From: an uncultured Eubacteriales bacterium
Lineage (GTDB): Bacteria > Bacillota > Clostridia > Christensenellales > CAG-138
DNA: 64,000 bases
Assembly: GCA_900546845.1 (NCBI GenBank)
Contig: UREK01000004.1
Location: 1-64,000 of the forward strand
Direction: 5' to 3'
Shown here: piece after piece, positions 1 to 8,794 of the stretch
Numbering within the stretch: position 1 is the first letter of the stretch
How the letters are laid out: each line of letters starts with the position of its first letter
The notes under the pieces: generated by a model
The model's database searches: none
What the model was told of the DNA's origin: nothing
Seen by the model: only the letters and a program-made list of their open reading frames with translations
Position numbers and translations under genes: made by a program

Positions 1-38
1 CGCAGGAAGCGCAGCCGGTTCAGATCGTCAATGGTCAA
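1..38 (-). CDS. Start of a phage protein, cut by the left edge
   Basis: Only the first 12 codons are in the window. A TTG at 38 preceded by GAGGTG opens a frame reading MTIDDLNRLRFLR. It overlaps the end of the 250-residue gene by a few bases, the spacing typical of this leftward operon. The peptide resembles the beginning of small phage proteins of the DUF1492/ArpU-like group, which often start with an acidic residue pair and a leucine-rich helix. This rests on very few residues, so both the gene and the family are tentative. Confidence 0.3.
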   Translation of the reverse strand, partial: MTIDDLNRLRFL

Positions 39-780
39 GTTTGGTCACCTCGCTCTGCGGCATTGGGCACCTTCTTCTTTCTCCCACAAATGCTTTGCAA
101 ACAGCTCCGTCGACAAAAACCGGATACCCCTTGCCCATATTGGGCGAATAGTTTTTGTCACCGTCCTGGAAGCAGTACCCATAGATCGTGGCCCCGTCAG
201 ATCTTTCACGCGGCTCCGCCAGAGCCGAATAGTGCTTGCACACATCGCAGCGTCGTTCCAGCTTGACTTCCTCGTGATCATACACGCTGCCCACCACCTC
301 AAGGCTTTTTGTGGTACCAACGTTTAGGCAAGGGTAGCTGGTGCCGCCGTCCTCCGGGCGGGCTACGAAGCACGCTATATCCGGAGTGTAGCAGACAACA
401 AAACGCCTCTTGCCCTGCCGAAGGATGTCCCCCTCCCGGATTGCAATCCCGGCCTTGTCGGACGAGCTAATCAACGCTTTCATATACCACCGCCCGGCCT
501 TATCTGCCTCGGCAAGCTCCCGCAGGCGGTCGATAGGGCCAAGGGCCTGATATTCTTCCAACCGCACCAGATCAGCCATCTTTGCCCGCCTGTCCATCTC
601 GCATAGGCCGTACACTTCCTCCGGCTCCATCCCTGTGTCCTCATAGGCGGCAAGTCTTTCACAAATTTTATCATCAAGGCTACATTTCGGTATTTTGCAT
701 CCATTACCGTTGCAAGGCGACTCAAAGCAGCGCAGATAGTACGCGCGGCCTTTTCCATTTCGCAGTGTTAAACGTTGCAT
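28..780 (-). CDS. Phage hypothetical protein with Cys-rich C-terminus
   Basis: A 250-residue protein of unknown function at the distal end of the phage early operon. The start MQRLT follows GGGGGAATGAGGG. This opening, and the later stretch ERLAAYEDTGMEPEEV, match a common pattern in small Clostridia phage proteins that begin M-x-RLT and carry RLAxYEDTGL-PEEI. The middle part (about residues 100-172), ending EVVGSVYDHEEV, weakly recalls YopX-type phage proteins. The last 80 residues hold C-x2-C and two further cysteines and could bind a metal. The gene overlaps the helicase by 59 bases, which is long for this operon but leaves the N-terminal motif intact. Function is not known. Confidence 0.7.
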   Translation of the reverse strand: MQRLTLRNGKGRAYYLRCFESPCNGNGCKIPKCSLDDKICERLAAYEDTGMEPEEVYGLCEMDRRAKMADLVRLEEYQALGPIDRLRELAEADKAGRWYMKALISSSDKAGIAIREGDILRQGKRRFVVCYTPDIACFVARPEDGGTSYPCLNVGTTKSLEVVGSVYDHEEVKLERRCDVCKHYSALAEPRERSDGATIYGYCFQDGDKNYSPNMGKGYPVFVDGAVCKAFVGERRRCPMPQSEVTKLDH

Positions 781-2134
781 CCCTCATTCCCCCTTTCCAC
801 CCCTGAATTCTCGCTTTCAGCGCCTCTAACAGCGCGTCCTGCCCAGCGGCCTTGCCCCGCAGCGCTTTCATTACCTGCTCGTCGATCGTGCCTTTGGCGA
901 TCAGGTGGTAGATCCGCACCGGCTCGCGCTGCCCCTGCCGGTGGAGGCGGGCGTTGGCCTGCTGGTAGTGTTCGAGATTCCACGTCAACCCGAACCACAC
1001 CATGACGCTGCCGCCCCGCTGGAGGTTCAGCCCGTGGCCGGCGCTCGCCGGATGCGCGACCGCCACAGCCTGCTCGCCGCGGTTCCAGGCCTCCACATCC
1101 AGCTCCCGCGCTTCCGGGATCGCCGCAAGGATCCGCTCCCGGTCATGCTGGTAAGCGTAATATACCAACACCGGCTTTCCGTTTGCCTGCTCCACCAGCT
1201 CTTGCAGCGCGTCGATCTTCGCCCGGTGGATCTCCCGCACGCCATCCGCGTCGTCGTATGCCGCCCCGTTCGCGATCTGCAGCAGCTTGTTGCCCAGCGC
1301 CGCGGCGGTCAGCGCGACCACATTCCCATCCGCGAACGGCAAAAGCAGCTCGCGCTCCAGCCTGCGGTATTGCTCCAACGCACCGGCGGGAAGATGCACC
1401 GGCGTCTCAAGGTCAAAGCGTTCCGGCAGTTCCAAATAATCCGCCGCCGACATGCTCACGCAGATGTCCTTCAGCTTTTCGTGGATCGCCTGCTCCGATC
1501 CGTCCCGTGGCTTCCAGGAGAATACCGTCGCCGCGTTGCGCTTATCCGGAAGGAAATACCGCTCCCGGTACCCGCCCAGCGTGCGGCCCAGCCGCTCCCC
1601 CTGATCCAACAGGAATACCTGCGCCCACACGTCCATCAGCCCGTTGGGGGACGGCGTTCCCGTCAACCCCACAATGCGGCCGATGTATTTCCTCACCCGG
1701 CGCAGCGCTTTGAATCGCTTTGCGGATGGGTTCTTAAAGCTCGACAGCTCGTCGATCACCACCATGTCAAAAGGCCATCTCGCGCCGTAGCGCTCCACCA
1801 GCCAGGGGACGTTCTCACGGTTGATCACGTATATGTCCGCTTCCGCCGCGAGCGCTGCTGCTCGCTCCTTCGCGCTCCCCAGCACCCGGGAGATCCGCAG
1901 GTGACGCAGGTGATCCCACTTCGCGGCTTCCGCGCTCCAGGTGTGCGCCGCCACCAGCAGTGGGGCGATCACCAGCACGCGGCGGATAGCGAACCGATCG
2001 AACAGCAGCGCGTCGACCGCGGTCAGCGTGGCCACGGTCTTGCCCATGCCCATGTCAAGGAATATCCCCACCGCGGGGAGCCGCAGGATCTGCTCCTGCA
2101 CATAGCGCTGGTAGCCGTACGGTACGTACCTCAT
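722..2134 (-). CDS. Phage SNF2/DEAD-box family helicase
   Basis: A 470-residue SF2 helicase of the SNF2 type found in phage replication modules. Near residue 30 there is a Walker A motif DMGMGKTVATLTA. A DEAD-like box VVIDELSSFKNP and motif III GLTGTPSPNG follow. In the C-terminal RecA-like lobe RLHRQGQREPVRIYHL is the characteristic motif VI region. The frame is open further upstream, but that extension lies inside the nuclease gene; the ATG at 2134 overlaps the upstream TGA as ATGA, so MRYVPYGYQ is taken as the true start. The small size fits phage-encoded members. A role in phage DNA replication or repair is inferred from context. Confidence 0.9.
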   Translation of the reverse strand: MRYVPYGYQRYVQEQILRLPAVGIFLDMGMGKTVATLTAVDALLFDRFAIRRVLVIAPLLVAAHTWSAEAAKWDHLRHLRISRVLGSAKERAAALAAEADIYVINRENVPWLVERYGARWPFDMVVIDELSSFKNPSAKRFKALRRVRKYIGRIVGLTGTPSPNGLMDVWAQVFLLDQGERLGRTLGGYRERYFLPDKRNAATVFSWKPRDGSEQAIHEKLKDICVSMSAADYLELPERFDLETPVHLPAGALEQYRRLERELLLPFADGNVVALTAAALGNKLLQIANGAAYDDADGVREIHRAKIDALQELVEQANGKPVLVYYAYQHDRERILAAIPEARELDVEAWNRGEQAVAVAHPASAGHGLNLQRGGSVMVWFGLTWNLEHYQQANARLHRQGQREPVRIYHLIAKGTIDEQVMKALRGKAAGQDALLEALKARIQGWKGGMRDATFNTAKWKRPRVLSALL

Positions 2135-2412
2135 GCCGGAAATACCTCCCGGATAAACGCCTGCATCTGCTCCAGCCCTTTCACAACCCGGACGTCGGCG
2201 CCCAGCTTCCGCATCCTCCCGGTCTGCCATTTCTGGATATTCGCAAGCCTGCCCCAGGTGGCCTTCAGCTCGACGAACACGATCCGGCCGTCCGGCGTGA
2301 TCACGATCCGGTCCGGCACTCCGGGATTGGATGGCGACACGAACTTGAAGCACAGCCCGCCGCGCTTCTCCACTTCCTTCACAAGCCTCTCCTCGATCTC
2401 TTTTTCAAGCAT
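2131..2412 (-). CDS. VRR-NUC domain nuclease
   Basis: A 93-residue protein that is essentially one VRR-NUC domain, a compact PD-(D/E)xK nuclease fold common beside phage SNF2 helicases. The catalytic signature is readable: GVPDRIV supplies the aspartate and FVELKA the E-x-K pair, with the downstream QxxWQ-like segment (NIQKWQTGR) also typical. The start follows a strong GGGGAGGAAAGC site. It is translationally coupled to the helicase through an ATGA overlap, which suggests that the pair acts together on branched or recombining phage DNA. The precise substrate cannot be read from the sequence. Confidence 0.9.
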   Translation of the reverse strand: MLEKEIEERLVKEVEKRGGLCFKFVSPSNPGVPDRIVITPDGRIVFVELKATWGRLANIQKWQTGRMRKLGADVRVVKGLEQMQAFIREVFPA

Positions 2413-2428
2413 TGCTTTCCTCCCCCAT

Positions 2429-2686
2429 GTTGCCGATGTTCCCGCGCGCGCGCGTATACGCTCATATGCGTGTTTTACGTGTGTGCCTATCCTTTATTTC
2501 TATTTTTATATCTTTTAAAGGAATAATCGGTAACATCGGGAACAACCTCCAATTTTCCTAGACTTTATAAGGCTTTTTCCTGTTGCCGAACCTGTTGCCG
2601 ATAGCCCCTCCGATTGGCAACATCGGTAACAGGACTTGTTGCCGATGTTGCCGATTTTTTCCGTTTCGGCAACACCTTTCGGCAAC
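2429..2686. repeat. Iteron-like array of GTTGCCGAT
   Basis: The 275-base gap between the VRR-NUC and VapE-like genes holds about ten copies of a nonamer, GTTGCCGAT or its complement, some with one change. Plus-sense copies lie near 2429, 2582, 2594, 2638 and 2647; complementary copies lie near 2526, 2535, 2613, 2622, 2666 and 2679. Several are in direct tandem and others face each other. An alternating (CG)n tract and an AT-rich stretch (about 2490-2523) are also here. Clustered short repeats beside a primase-helicase gene are a usual design for a phage replication origin; that role is inferred. Confidence 0.65.
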
Positions 2687-2688
2687 AG

Positions 2689-5097
2689 CTAAATCCGCAC
2701 GTATGCTCGTTGTACCCCATACTCGCTGAACCGCATTTTTCCGTCTTTGCCGCCGGTATAGAGTTTCCAGCCCGGCAGCGCTTTCAGCAGGTCGTTGATC
2801 TCCCGCTGCGCCAGCTTCACGAACCCTTTGGCGTCGCCGCCGAAGCACTCGCACCAGACCTCCAGCGAACACACCCGCGTCCGCTGTACCGTCCCTTCCG
2901 GCGTCATGCCAAGATCGCTTTGCTGCAGGAATTCCCGCCGCGCGTATAGGTCGAGGGTGTCCCAGTTCTCCGGCAGCAGCGTGTTGACGTAGTTCTCGAC
3001 CAGCCCCAGCTTGGCGTTGCCCTCCGTGTGCCGTTCCTGACGTTTCCGCGCCTCCTGTTCCAGCTCCGGCGGCAGGAACAGCGGCTCCCCCGCAAGATGC
3101 AGGGCGACCGCCTCCGCCCAAAGCTGCCCGAGCACCGCTTCCGTCAGCCCTTCCCACACATTCGCCTTGCGCGGCTGCTGATCCACGCTGACCGGCCAGA
3201 AGCGCCTGCCGCCCGTCGGGTCGTGCAGGAATTCCTCGTCGTTGGTCGTGCCGAAGAACACGCATTGGCGCGGATGCGGCATCGTCCGCCGCCCGTACGC
3301 CGCGCGGTAGGTGTCCTCCTGCTTTGAGATAAAGAGCTTTATGGACTCGATATCCGCCCGCCGCGTGGCCGCCAGCTCGCCCATCTCTATAATCCACGCC
3401 CCCTGCAAGAGCTCAAACGCCTCCTTCCCGCTCACCGTCGTGAGGGAATCGGAGAACCACTGCCCCCCGATCTTGCGCACGAGGGTGCTCTTCCCGGTGC
3501 CCTGCGGCCCGATCAGCACCAGCATATGGTCGTGCTTGCAGCCGGGCTGGAACACCCTCGCTACCGCGCCCACGAGCGATTTGCGGGTCACCGCCCGCAC
3601 AAAGGCGCTGTCCTCCGCGCCCAGGTAGTCTATGAGCAGCGTATCCACGCGCGGGGTTCCGTCCCACGGCGGCAGCGCGCTCAGATATTCGCGCACGGGA
3701 TGCACCCGCGTTTTGCTCATGGCCACGGCGACCGCGTCCATGACCTTTCCCACGCCCTCGATCCCGTAATACTTCTCCAGGTGATACCGCAGCCCGGAAT
3801 CGTCCGCGTCCGACCATGCGGGCGTCGCCCGCGTCGCGCCGCACTGCCATGGCATGTCGCCCAGCACCACCGGCCGTTCCCAGAACTCGTCGAACGCGTA
3901 CCGGCCCTTCAGCCGCGTATCGTGCTCCAGCACGATCACCATGTTGTCTATGGTGGACAGGATGTTGCCCTTGCGGTCCACGTCGAGCAGGTTCGTCCAG
4001 TCCTCGTTCTCCGCGGCGTGGCCCGCATCGAACTCCGCGATCCGGCTGCGCGCCGCTTCGCGCTTTGTAGCCTCGTCCTGGCCGCACAGGTCCATCATGG
4101 CCTTGTAGGACGGCAGCCGGCCCACAGGCGTATCCTCGGGCGCATCCGCGTCCTGTGCGCCAAACCGGTGGATGCGCACCAGATCCCAGGCGTTGCAGAG
4201 CTTTCCGCCCGCCGGGTCCGTGCCATGGTGCGAATAGGCGAACGTGTCGTTGTCGTAGATCACGAGGCCGCCCACGGTGCTGCCGCCCGTGTAGGTATAC
4301 CGCCTCTCGCCGCAGGCGGCGTAGACCTCCGGCAGGAACGTGTCGATCGCCTCCGTCACCGGGTACGCCCGGCAGAACGCGCCGATCAGGCCCGGCTTCG
4401 CCGTCGGGTCGCCCTGCTTCTGCGCCAAGGCCCGCAGCGTCTCGCCCCGGCGCTCCGACTGCGGCCATTGCGCGGGATCCCGCCAGTCCGCATACCGCCG
4501 GAGCACCGCTTCCACATCGAGCCATGGGCCATCCTGCGTTTCGAACCGGAACACGCCGTCCTGCGGCGTGCTGGGCCAGTACATGAGCCGGTGCGGTTCA
4601 TATGTCGTATCGTCGAACATGTTGATCCCGACGTCCGCCGCCACCCGGCGCGCAACGGCGGCGTACTCGTCGCGCGTCACCGGCCGGGACAGCGGGAGCA
4701 CCAGCCGGTAGCGCGGGGCGTCCGGCGTATGGCCGTGGGTGGAATACATCGCCGCCGCACAGCCGAGCAGCATTTCCACGATGTCCCAGGGATCGGAGGT
4801 CACGTAGTCGAGATCGAGCGTCAGCAGCTGACGCCAGGATACCGTGTCGGCCTTCCGGCGGCCGCCCTTGAGCAGCCCGCCCACAAACCCGCCCACATCC
4901 TTGATCTCGCCCTTCCGGGTCTTGGGCATGGCTTGGTACTCCTGCACCGTCTCCTTCGTCCGCTGGGTCGTGCTGAGCTTTTTGACCAAGTCCGACCAGG
5001 GAAGTTCCCGGATCCGCCAGTTTGTTTCCTTGCGGGAGTCGCCCACCATGATGGACAGCATCCCGTCATATTGCAGCTTTGGAGCGTGCTCGAGCAT
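2689..5097 (-). CDS. PrimPol/VapE-like primase-helicase
   Basis: An 802-residue protein of the virulence-associated E family that combines two activities. The first 250 residues look like a PrimPol-type primase: TLDLDYVTSDPW carries a D-x-D, and PRYRLVLPLSRPVTRDEY is the usual second motif. From about residue 535 there is a superfamily 3-like ATPase with Walker A GPQGTGKSTL, Walker B-like WIIEMGELAA and sensor region FFGTTNDEEFLHDPTGGRRF. Such proteins prime and unwind phage or satellite genomes. The gene lies directly after polymerase in transcription order, with 9 bases between them, and its stop codon abuts the GTTGCCGAT array, a plausible binding target. Start and length fit the family. 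Confidence 0.93.
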   Translation of the reverse strand: MLEHAPKLQYDGMLSIMVGDSRKETNWRIRELPWSDLVKKLSTTQRTKETVQEYQAMPKTRKGEIKDVGGFVGGLLKGGRRKADTVSWRQLLTLDLDYVTSDPWDIVEMLLGCAAAMYSTHGHTPDAPRYRLVLPLSRPVTRDEYAAVARRVAADVGINMFDDTTYEPHRLMYWPSTPQDGVFRFETQDGPWLDVEAVLRRYADWRDPAQWPQSERRGETLRALAQKQGDPTAKPGLIGAFCRAYPVTEAIDTFLPEVYAACGERRYTYTGGSTVGGLVIYDNDTFAYSHHGTDPAGGKLCNAWDLVRIHRFGAQDADAPEDTPVGRLPSYKAMMDLCGQDEATKREAARSRIAEFDAGHAAENEDWTNLLDVDRKGNILSTIDNMVIVLEHDTRLKGRYAFDEFWERPVVLGDMPWQCGATRATPAWSDADDSGLRYHLEKYYGIEGVGKVMDAVAVAMSKTRVHPVREYLSALPPWDGTPRVDTLLIDYLGAEDSAFVRAVTRKSLVGAVARVFQPGCKHDHMLVLIGPQGTGKSTLVRKIGGQWFSDSLTTVSGKEAFELLQGAWIIEMGELAATRRADIESIKLFISKQEDTYRAAYGRRTMPHPRQCVFFGTTNDEEFLHDPTGGRRFWPVSVDQQPRKANVWEGLTEAVLGQLWAEAVALHLAGEPLFLPPELEQEARKRQERHTEGNAKLGLVENYVNTLLPENWDTLDLYARREFLQQSDLGMTPEGTVQRTRVCSLEVWCECFGGDAKGFVKLAQREINDLLKALPGWKLYTGGKDGKMRFSEYGVQRAYVRI

Positions 5098-5106
5098 TCT
5101 CCCACC

Positions 5107-7065
5107 TCAATCCTTCTGATAATATTCGCATTCGTAAGCGTCCGCCCTGAGCGGCAGCCCGGGCGCCCAGGGGATTGGCTGGCCCATGACCGCGGCTACT
5201 TCCTCCGGCGCGCTTTTCCCCACCGGCACATCCAGCACCACTTCGTCGTGGACATGGAACGCGATCTCGTAGCCAAGCTCATCCAGCCGGCGCATCGCCA
5301 CGGCCAGGCAGTCCCGCGCCACGGCCTGAACGATGTTCTCCACGAGCTTCGGCCCATACGTGTCCACGCGGCCCCATTTCTTCGCATCCAGGCCCTCGTA
5401 GGTGATCTTGTCTTTGCCCCGCTCCGGGTCCGGGTCGAAACGCGGGCGGACATACGCGAGGTCGCGTCCCGAAGGGAGCCGGATGTACAGCACCCCGTCG
5501 GTGCAGCGCAGGGAGATCCCGTGATGCAGCGGGACGGTCTTGCCCGGCGTCTTGATCGCGGCGCATGCGGCCGCGTCCACATCCCACCAGAACTTTGTGA
5601 TCCTGGGATTGGAGCGCCGCCACATGGCGACGAGCCCGGGCATTTCTTCCGCCTTTACCCCCATGTTCAGCGCGCCCATGTTTTTGAGCGCCCCGACGCC
5701 CCCGCCGTACCCCAGCGCGAGCTCCGCGATCTTCCCCTTCTGCCGCAGCGGGTCGCCCTTGTGGATGCGCTCCACCGGAACGTGGAACATCTGCGCCGCA
5801 GATGCTTCGTAGATCTTCCCGTGGGTGCGGAACACCTCGAGCCGCCATCGCTCCCCCGCAAGCCAGGCGATCACCCGCGCCTCGATGGCCGAAAAGTCCG
5901 CCACGAGGAACCGGCAGCCCGGGCTTGGGATCAGCGCTGTGCGGATCAGCTGCGACAGGGTGTCCGGCACCGAGGGCCACAGCCTTTCCAGCAGCTCGTA
6001 TTCCCCCGCGCACAGCAGCCTGCGGGCGAGGCCGAGATCTTTCAGATGGTTCTGTGGGAGGTTGTGTACCTGCACGTGCCGCCCCGTCCACCTGCCCGTC
6101 CGCCCCGCGCCGTAGAACAGCAGCATCCCGCGGATGCGGCCGTCGCCGCACACGCAGCGCTCGATCGCCTCATATTTCTTTATACTTGTGCGGGACAAGT
6201 CGCTGCGCAGGCCCAGGTATTCCCGAACGGCCGGATCCCGCGCTTCCGCCGCCAGCGCGGGGATGCCCTCCTTGCGCAGGTTCTCGATCTTCCGGCCCTC
6301 GCAGCCCTCGATCCAGGCCTTTACCTGCGCGGTGCTCTTGGGGTTCGCAAGCCCCGTGATGGCCTTCGCGCGCGCCGTAAGGTGCGCCTGGAACTCCATA
6401 TCGCAGGCGATCGCGCGCTGCGCCATGTTGGCATCCACCCGCACGCCGCGGTCGTTGATCCGCTGGTCCAGCTCCCACAGGCGCTGTTCCGCCGCCTGGA
6501 GCGGATGCGCCGCCTCCAGCAAGCGCCGGACCGTGCGCTCCACCTCCACGTCCTGGCGGTTATATTCTTTGTAGAGCTCCCACTTCGCGGGATCGTGCCG
6601 CGGGAGGTTCCGCGTCCGGCCGCCGTTGGCTTGAGTGGGCTTGCAGGGCGTCGAAAAATAGCGGATCAGGGCTTTCCCCTGCTTGTCTTTCTGTTTGTCC
6701 TCCGGGAGTTTGAGCGCCGCGCCCACGTCCGCGAGGCTGTTGGGCAGCCCCAGCGACCGCGCCAACACCGCTGTGCAGCGCCATTGCTCCGGCGGCATGG
6801 GCCGGCGAAGGTACGCGGCGATGCACGTGCGCTCAAAGTTGGCGTTGAACGCGGTCTTGACCGTTCCCGGATCCGACAGCGCGTCCTCCACCTCCCGCGG
6901 CAACGCTTCCCCGCCCGCCAGGTCAACGACCTGCACCGGCGCGCCGTCAAAGGCATAGCCGAACAGCAGGATGGTAAAATCGGGCGCCTCTGCATATACA
7001 TAGACGCCCGTTTCCGGAAGGGACGCGCTGCTGTACGTCTCAATATCGACCGCCAGCGTCCGCAT
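5107..7065 (-). CDS. Phage family A DNA polymerase
   Basis: A 652-residue replicative polymerase of the phage PolA type. The N-terminus has the 3'-5' exonuclease motif AVDIETYS (D-x-E), followed by NANFERTC. The polymerase palm shows motif A as DFSAIEARVIAWLAG, motif B around the KGKIAELALGYGGGVG segment, and motif C as HVHDEVVLDVP, so all catalytic carboxylates are present. No 5' nuclease domain is seen, as is usual for phage versions. The gene starts 6 bases downstream of the DUF2815 stop, within the leftward replication operon, and is expected to copy the phage genome together with the primase-helicase next to it. Confidence 0.96.
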   Translation of the reverse strand: MRTLAVDIETYSSASLPETGVYVYAEAPDFTILLFGYAFDGAPVQVVDLAGGEALPREVEDALSDPGTVKTAFNANFERTCIAAYLRRPMPPEQWRCTAVLARSLGLPNSLADVGAALKLPEDKQKDKQGKALIRYFSTPCKPTQANGGRTRNLPRHDPAKWELYKEYNRQDVEVERTVRRLLEAAHPLQAAEQRLWELDQRINDRGVRVDANMAQRAIACDMEFQAHLTARAKAITGLANPKSTAQVKAWIEGCEGRKIENLRKEGIPALAAEARDPAVREYLGLRSDLSRTSIKKYEAIERCVCGDGRIRGMLLFYGAGRTGRWTGRHVQVHNLPQNHLKDLGLARRLLCAGEYELLERLWPSVPDTLSQLIRTALIPSPGCRFLVADFSAIEARVIAWLAGERWRLEVFRTHGKIYEASAAQMFHVPVERIHKGDPLRQKGKIAELALGYGGGVGALKNMGALNMGVKAEEMPGLVAMWRRSNPRITKFWWDVDAAACAAIKTPGKTVPLHHGISLRCTDGVLYIRLPSGRDLAYVRPRFDPDPERGKDKITYEGLDAKKWGRVDTYGPKLVENIVQAVARDCLAVAMRRLDELGYEIAFHVHDEVVLDVPVGKSAPEEVAAVMGQPIPWAPGLPLRADAYECEYYQKD

Positions 7066-7071
7066 GTGGCA

Positions 7072-7620
7072 TTACCCCAGCAGGTCGTCGAGGTCGTCGA
7101 AATCGTCCGCCGATACCCGGCTGCCGCCCAGCGGTTCCCCGTCCTCCAGCTTCTGCACCGCCTCGAGGCCAAACGCGACGCCTTTGTTGCCGTTAGTGTC
7201 ATACCCGTACAGCGAGAGGATCGCGCGGCCATAACAGCCGGAATAGAGTTCCGTCTTGTTCATGATCTCGTTCTTGAACGCGTCGATCACCGTCGGCGGG
7301 TTCTTGCTGCTGGCGTTGATCACGTAGCAGCCCGCGCACTCCGGGCCGTATTCGCCGCCGTTGGGCATGGGGCCGTCGCCGTCGTGCATGGCGATCTTGC
7401 CGTTTGCAGGCAGGCCCTTGGGGTTCTTCGCTCGGAACGCCTCCTTCGCCGCCTCGATGGCCGCCTTGATCCGGCCGTAGGTGGCCTTGTCGCTCTTGGG
7501 CAGCAGCAGCGTCACGCTGTACTTGGGATCCCCGCCGTTCTGCGCCGCTTTCGGCTCGAAAACATGCGCGTAGGAGAAGCGGACTTTTCCGGTCAATACC
7601 TGGTTTGCGTTGAGTGCCAT
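7072..7620 (-). CDS. DUF2815 phage ssDNA-binding protein
   Basis: A 182-residue protein of the DUF2815 family, which is regarded as a phage single-stranded DNA-binding protein. Recognition rests on the opening MALNANQVLTGKVRFSYAH, the strand YSVTLLLPKSDK and the later AGCYVINASSKNPP. The C-terminus is acidic (DDFDDLDDLLG), as in many SSBs that recruit partners through an acidic tail. It sits between the Cas4-like nuclease (1-base gap) and the polymerase, the usual order in Clostridia phages. A role in coating unwound template and recruiting replication enzymes is inferred from this order and the tail. Confidence 0.88.
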   Translation of the reverse strand: MALNANQVLTGKVRFSYAHVFEPKAAQNGGDPKYSVTLLLPKSDKATYGRIKAAIEAAKEAFRAKNPKGLPANGKIAMHDGDGPMPNGGEYGPECAGCYVINASSKNPPTVIDAFKNEIMNKTELYSGCYGRAILSLYGYDTNGNKGVAFGLEAVQKLEDGEPLGGSRVSADDFDDLDDLLG

Positions 7621-7621
7621 G

Positions 7622-8794
7622 TCAGATTACCTCCGTAAATTCTTGTTTTAGTTGTTCCGCCGGCAGAAACTCCGGCCGTTTGTCGGTCTCCGGCACAAGG
7701 GTGGGCTTCCCCTGCGGCTTTACGATCAGGCCGCCGATAGCCTCGGCCACCGTCTTTTTGCCCAGCGCCTTTTCGAGCGCCGTCAGCCCCAGCAGCTCGC
7801 GGGTGTAGATCACAGCCTCGGAGAAGCCCGCTTGCTTGAGCGCTTCGGCCACCTTGTTCACATCCGCGTATGCGCGGTTGCTCCGGCCCTCTACCACCTT
7901 CCAGCCCGGCAGCTTCCTGCCCGCCAGGGATTCACTGAGCGCGTACTCCTGGATGTCTTTGATCCAATCCGTGTAGGTTTTCGCCCGGTCCAGCGCCTCC
8001 GCGATCTCGGCCGCGTCGAGCCGCTCCGGGTCCTGCAGGGCGAAGTTCGCTTTCGTGATCTCGAGAGCTTGCTCAGCCCGCGCGCGGCATTTCGCCCGGG
8101 CCCGGCAGAACCGGCAGTGCTCCCCGGGGTGGAAGTCGCCGCCACCCGCGTATGCGGCCCGGGCGGCCGGCGCCACTGCCGTATCCCCCCAGGCAATGAG
8201 CTCCTCCACAGACATGTCTTCGCTGCTCTCCCCATCCTCAAGCCGGGGTTGGCAGATCGTCATGCGGACGGCGTCGATGTCGTAGAGCATGCGGTTTTCC
8301 TCGTATGCCCCAAGGCCGTACAGCCGCGTCTGCGGGTTGCCCTCGGCCTCGACCCGCACACCCTTGCCGAATTTCAGGTCGATGACCTCCAAGAGCCCGT
8401 CCGCGATGATCACCGCATCCCCCGTGCCGAACCCTTCTGGAACCCAGCGCGAAAAGTCCAGCCGCTGTTCGATTAGCAGCACGGCGTCCCGGCAGCGCCT
8501 TCTTACCGCCTTGTACTTCTTTTTGACCAGCTCCACGTATACCCCGACCGCTTCTTCCAGCGCGGCGGAATGGTACGGGCTCTTCAAAAGCTCCTGCTCT
8601 TCTTGCGCCCGCCGGCTGCGCGGCGCCACGTCGTACCAATGGCGCAGCTTCATCTCAGCCCAGGCATGGGCGTGTGTCCCTTCCTCGGCGTATGGGCTGC
8701 TCTGTTCCGCAAAGCCCGCCTCCAACCGCGCGCTGGGCGGGCATGCCAGCCACCGCTTCGACGCGGACGCCGACAGCACGGCATGTTGGCTCAT
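7622..8794 (-). CDS. DUF2800 Cas4-like PD-(D/E)xK nuclease
   Basis: A 390-residue protein of the DUF2800 family, related to Cas4/RecB-type nucleases. The N-terminus SASASKRWLACPPSARLEAG and EEGTHAHAWAE are family hallmarks. The nuclease core is GLLEVIDLKFGKG, giving the D and E/D-x-K positions, followed by QTRLYGLGAY. A cysteine cluster near residue 230 (GEHCRFCRARAKCRAR) together with C18 would suit an iron-sulfur site as in Cas4. It is coupled to the gene upstream by an ATGA overlap and precedes the SSB. Processing of phage DNA ends during replication or recombination is likely; there are no cas genes nearby, so a CRISPR role is not implied. Confidence 0.9.
   Translation of the reverse strand: MSQHAVLSASASKRWLACPPSARLEAGFAEQSSPYAEEGTHAHAWAEMKLRHWYDVAPRSRRAQEEQELLKSPYHSAALEEAVGVYVELVKKKYKAVRRRCRDAVLLIEQRLDFSRWVPEGFGTGDAVIIADGLLEVIDLKFGKGVRVEAEGNPQTRLYGLGAYEENRMLYDIDAVRMTICQPRLEDGESSEDMSVEELIAWGDTAVAPAARAAYAGGGDFHPGEHCRFCRARAKCRARAEQALEITKANFALQDPERLDAAEIAEALDRAKTYTDWIKDIQEYALSESLAGRKLPGWKVVEGRSNRAYADVNKVAEALKQAGFSEAVIYTRELLGLTALEKALGKKTVAEAIGGLIVKPQGKPTLVPETDKRPEFLPAEQLKQEFTEVI

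Noticed and set aside
2449..2464. Alternating CG tract (CGCGCGCGCGTATACG)
   Set aside because: It could adopt Z-DNA, but one short tract in a GC-rich genome is expected by chance and it was only noted within the iteron entry.
2558..3397. Leftward frame of 279 codons overlapping the VapE-like gene
   Set aside because: It runs in another frame through the conserved ATPase region, has an Ala/Gly/Arg-rich composition and continues into the GTTGCCGAT array, so it is a shadow and not a separate gene or a frameshifted end.
3526..7638. A 1370-codon rightward frame
   Set aside because: It is antisense to the PrimPol/VapE-like and polymerase genes, which have complete motifs. Its product is a low-complexity Arg/His/Pro-rich sequence, the usual shadow of GC-rich genes.
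7622..8794. Cas4 as evidence for a CRISPR locus
   Set aside because: The protein belongs to the DUF2800 phage nuclease family by its N-terminal signature and its place between small phage genes and the SSB; it does not indicate a cas operon.
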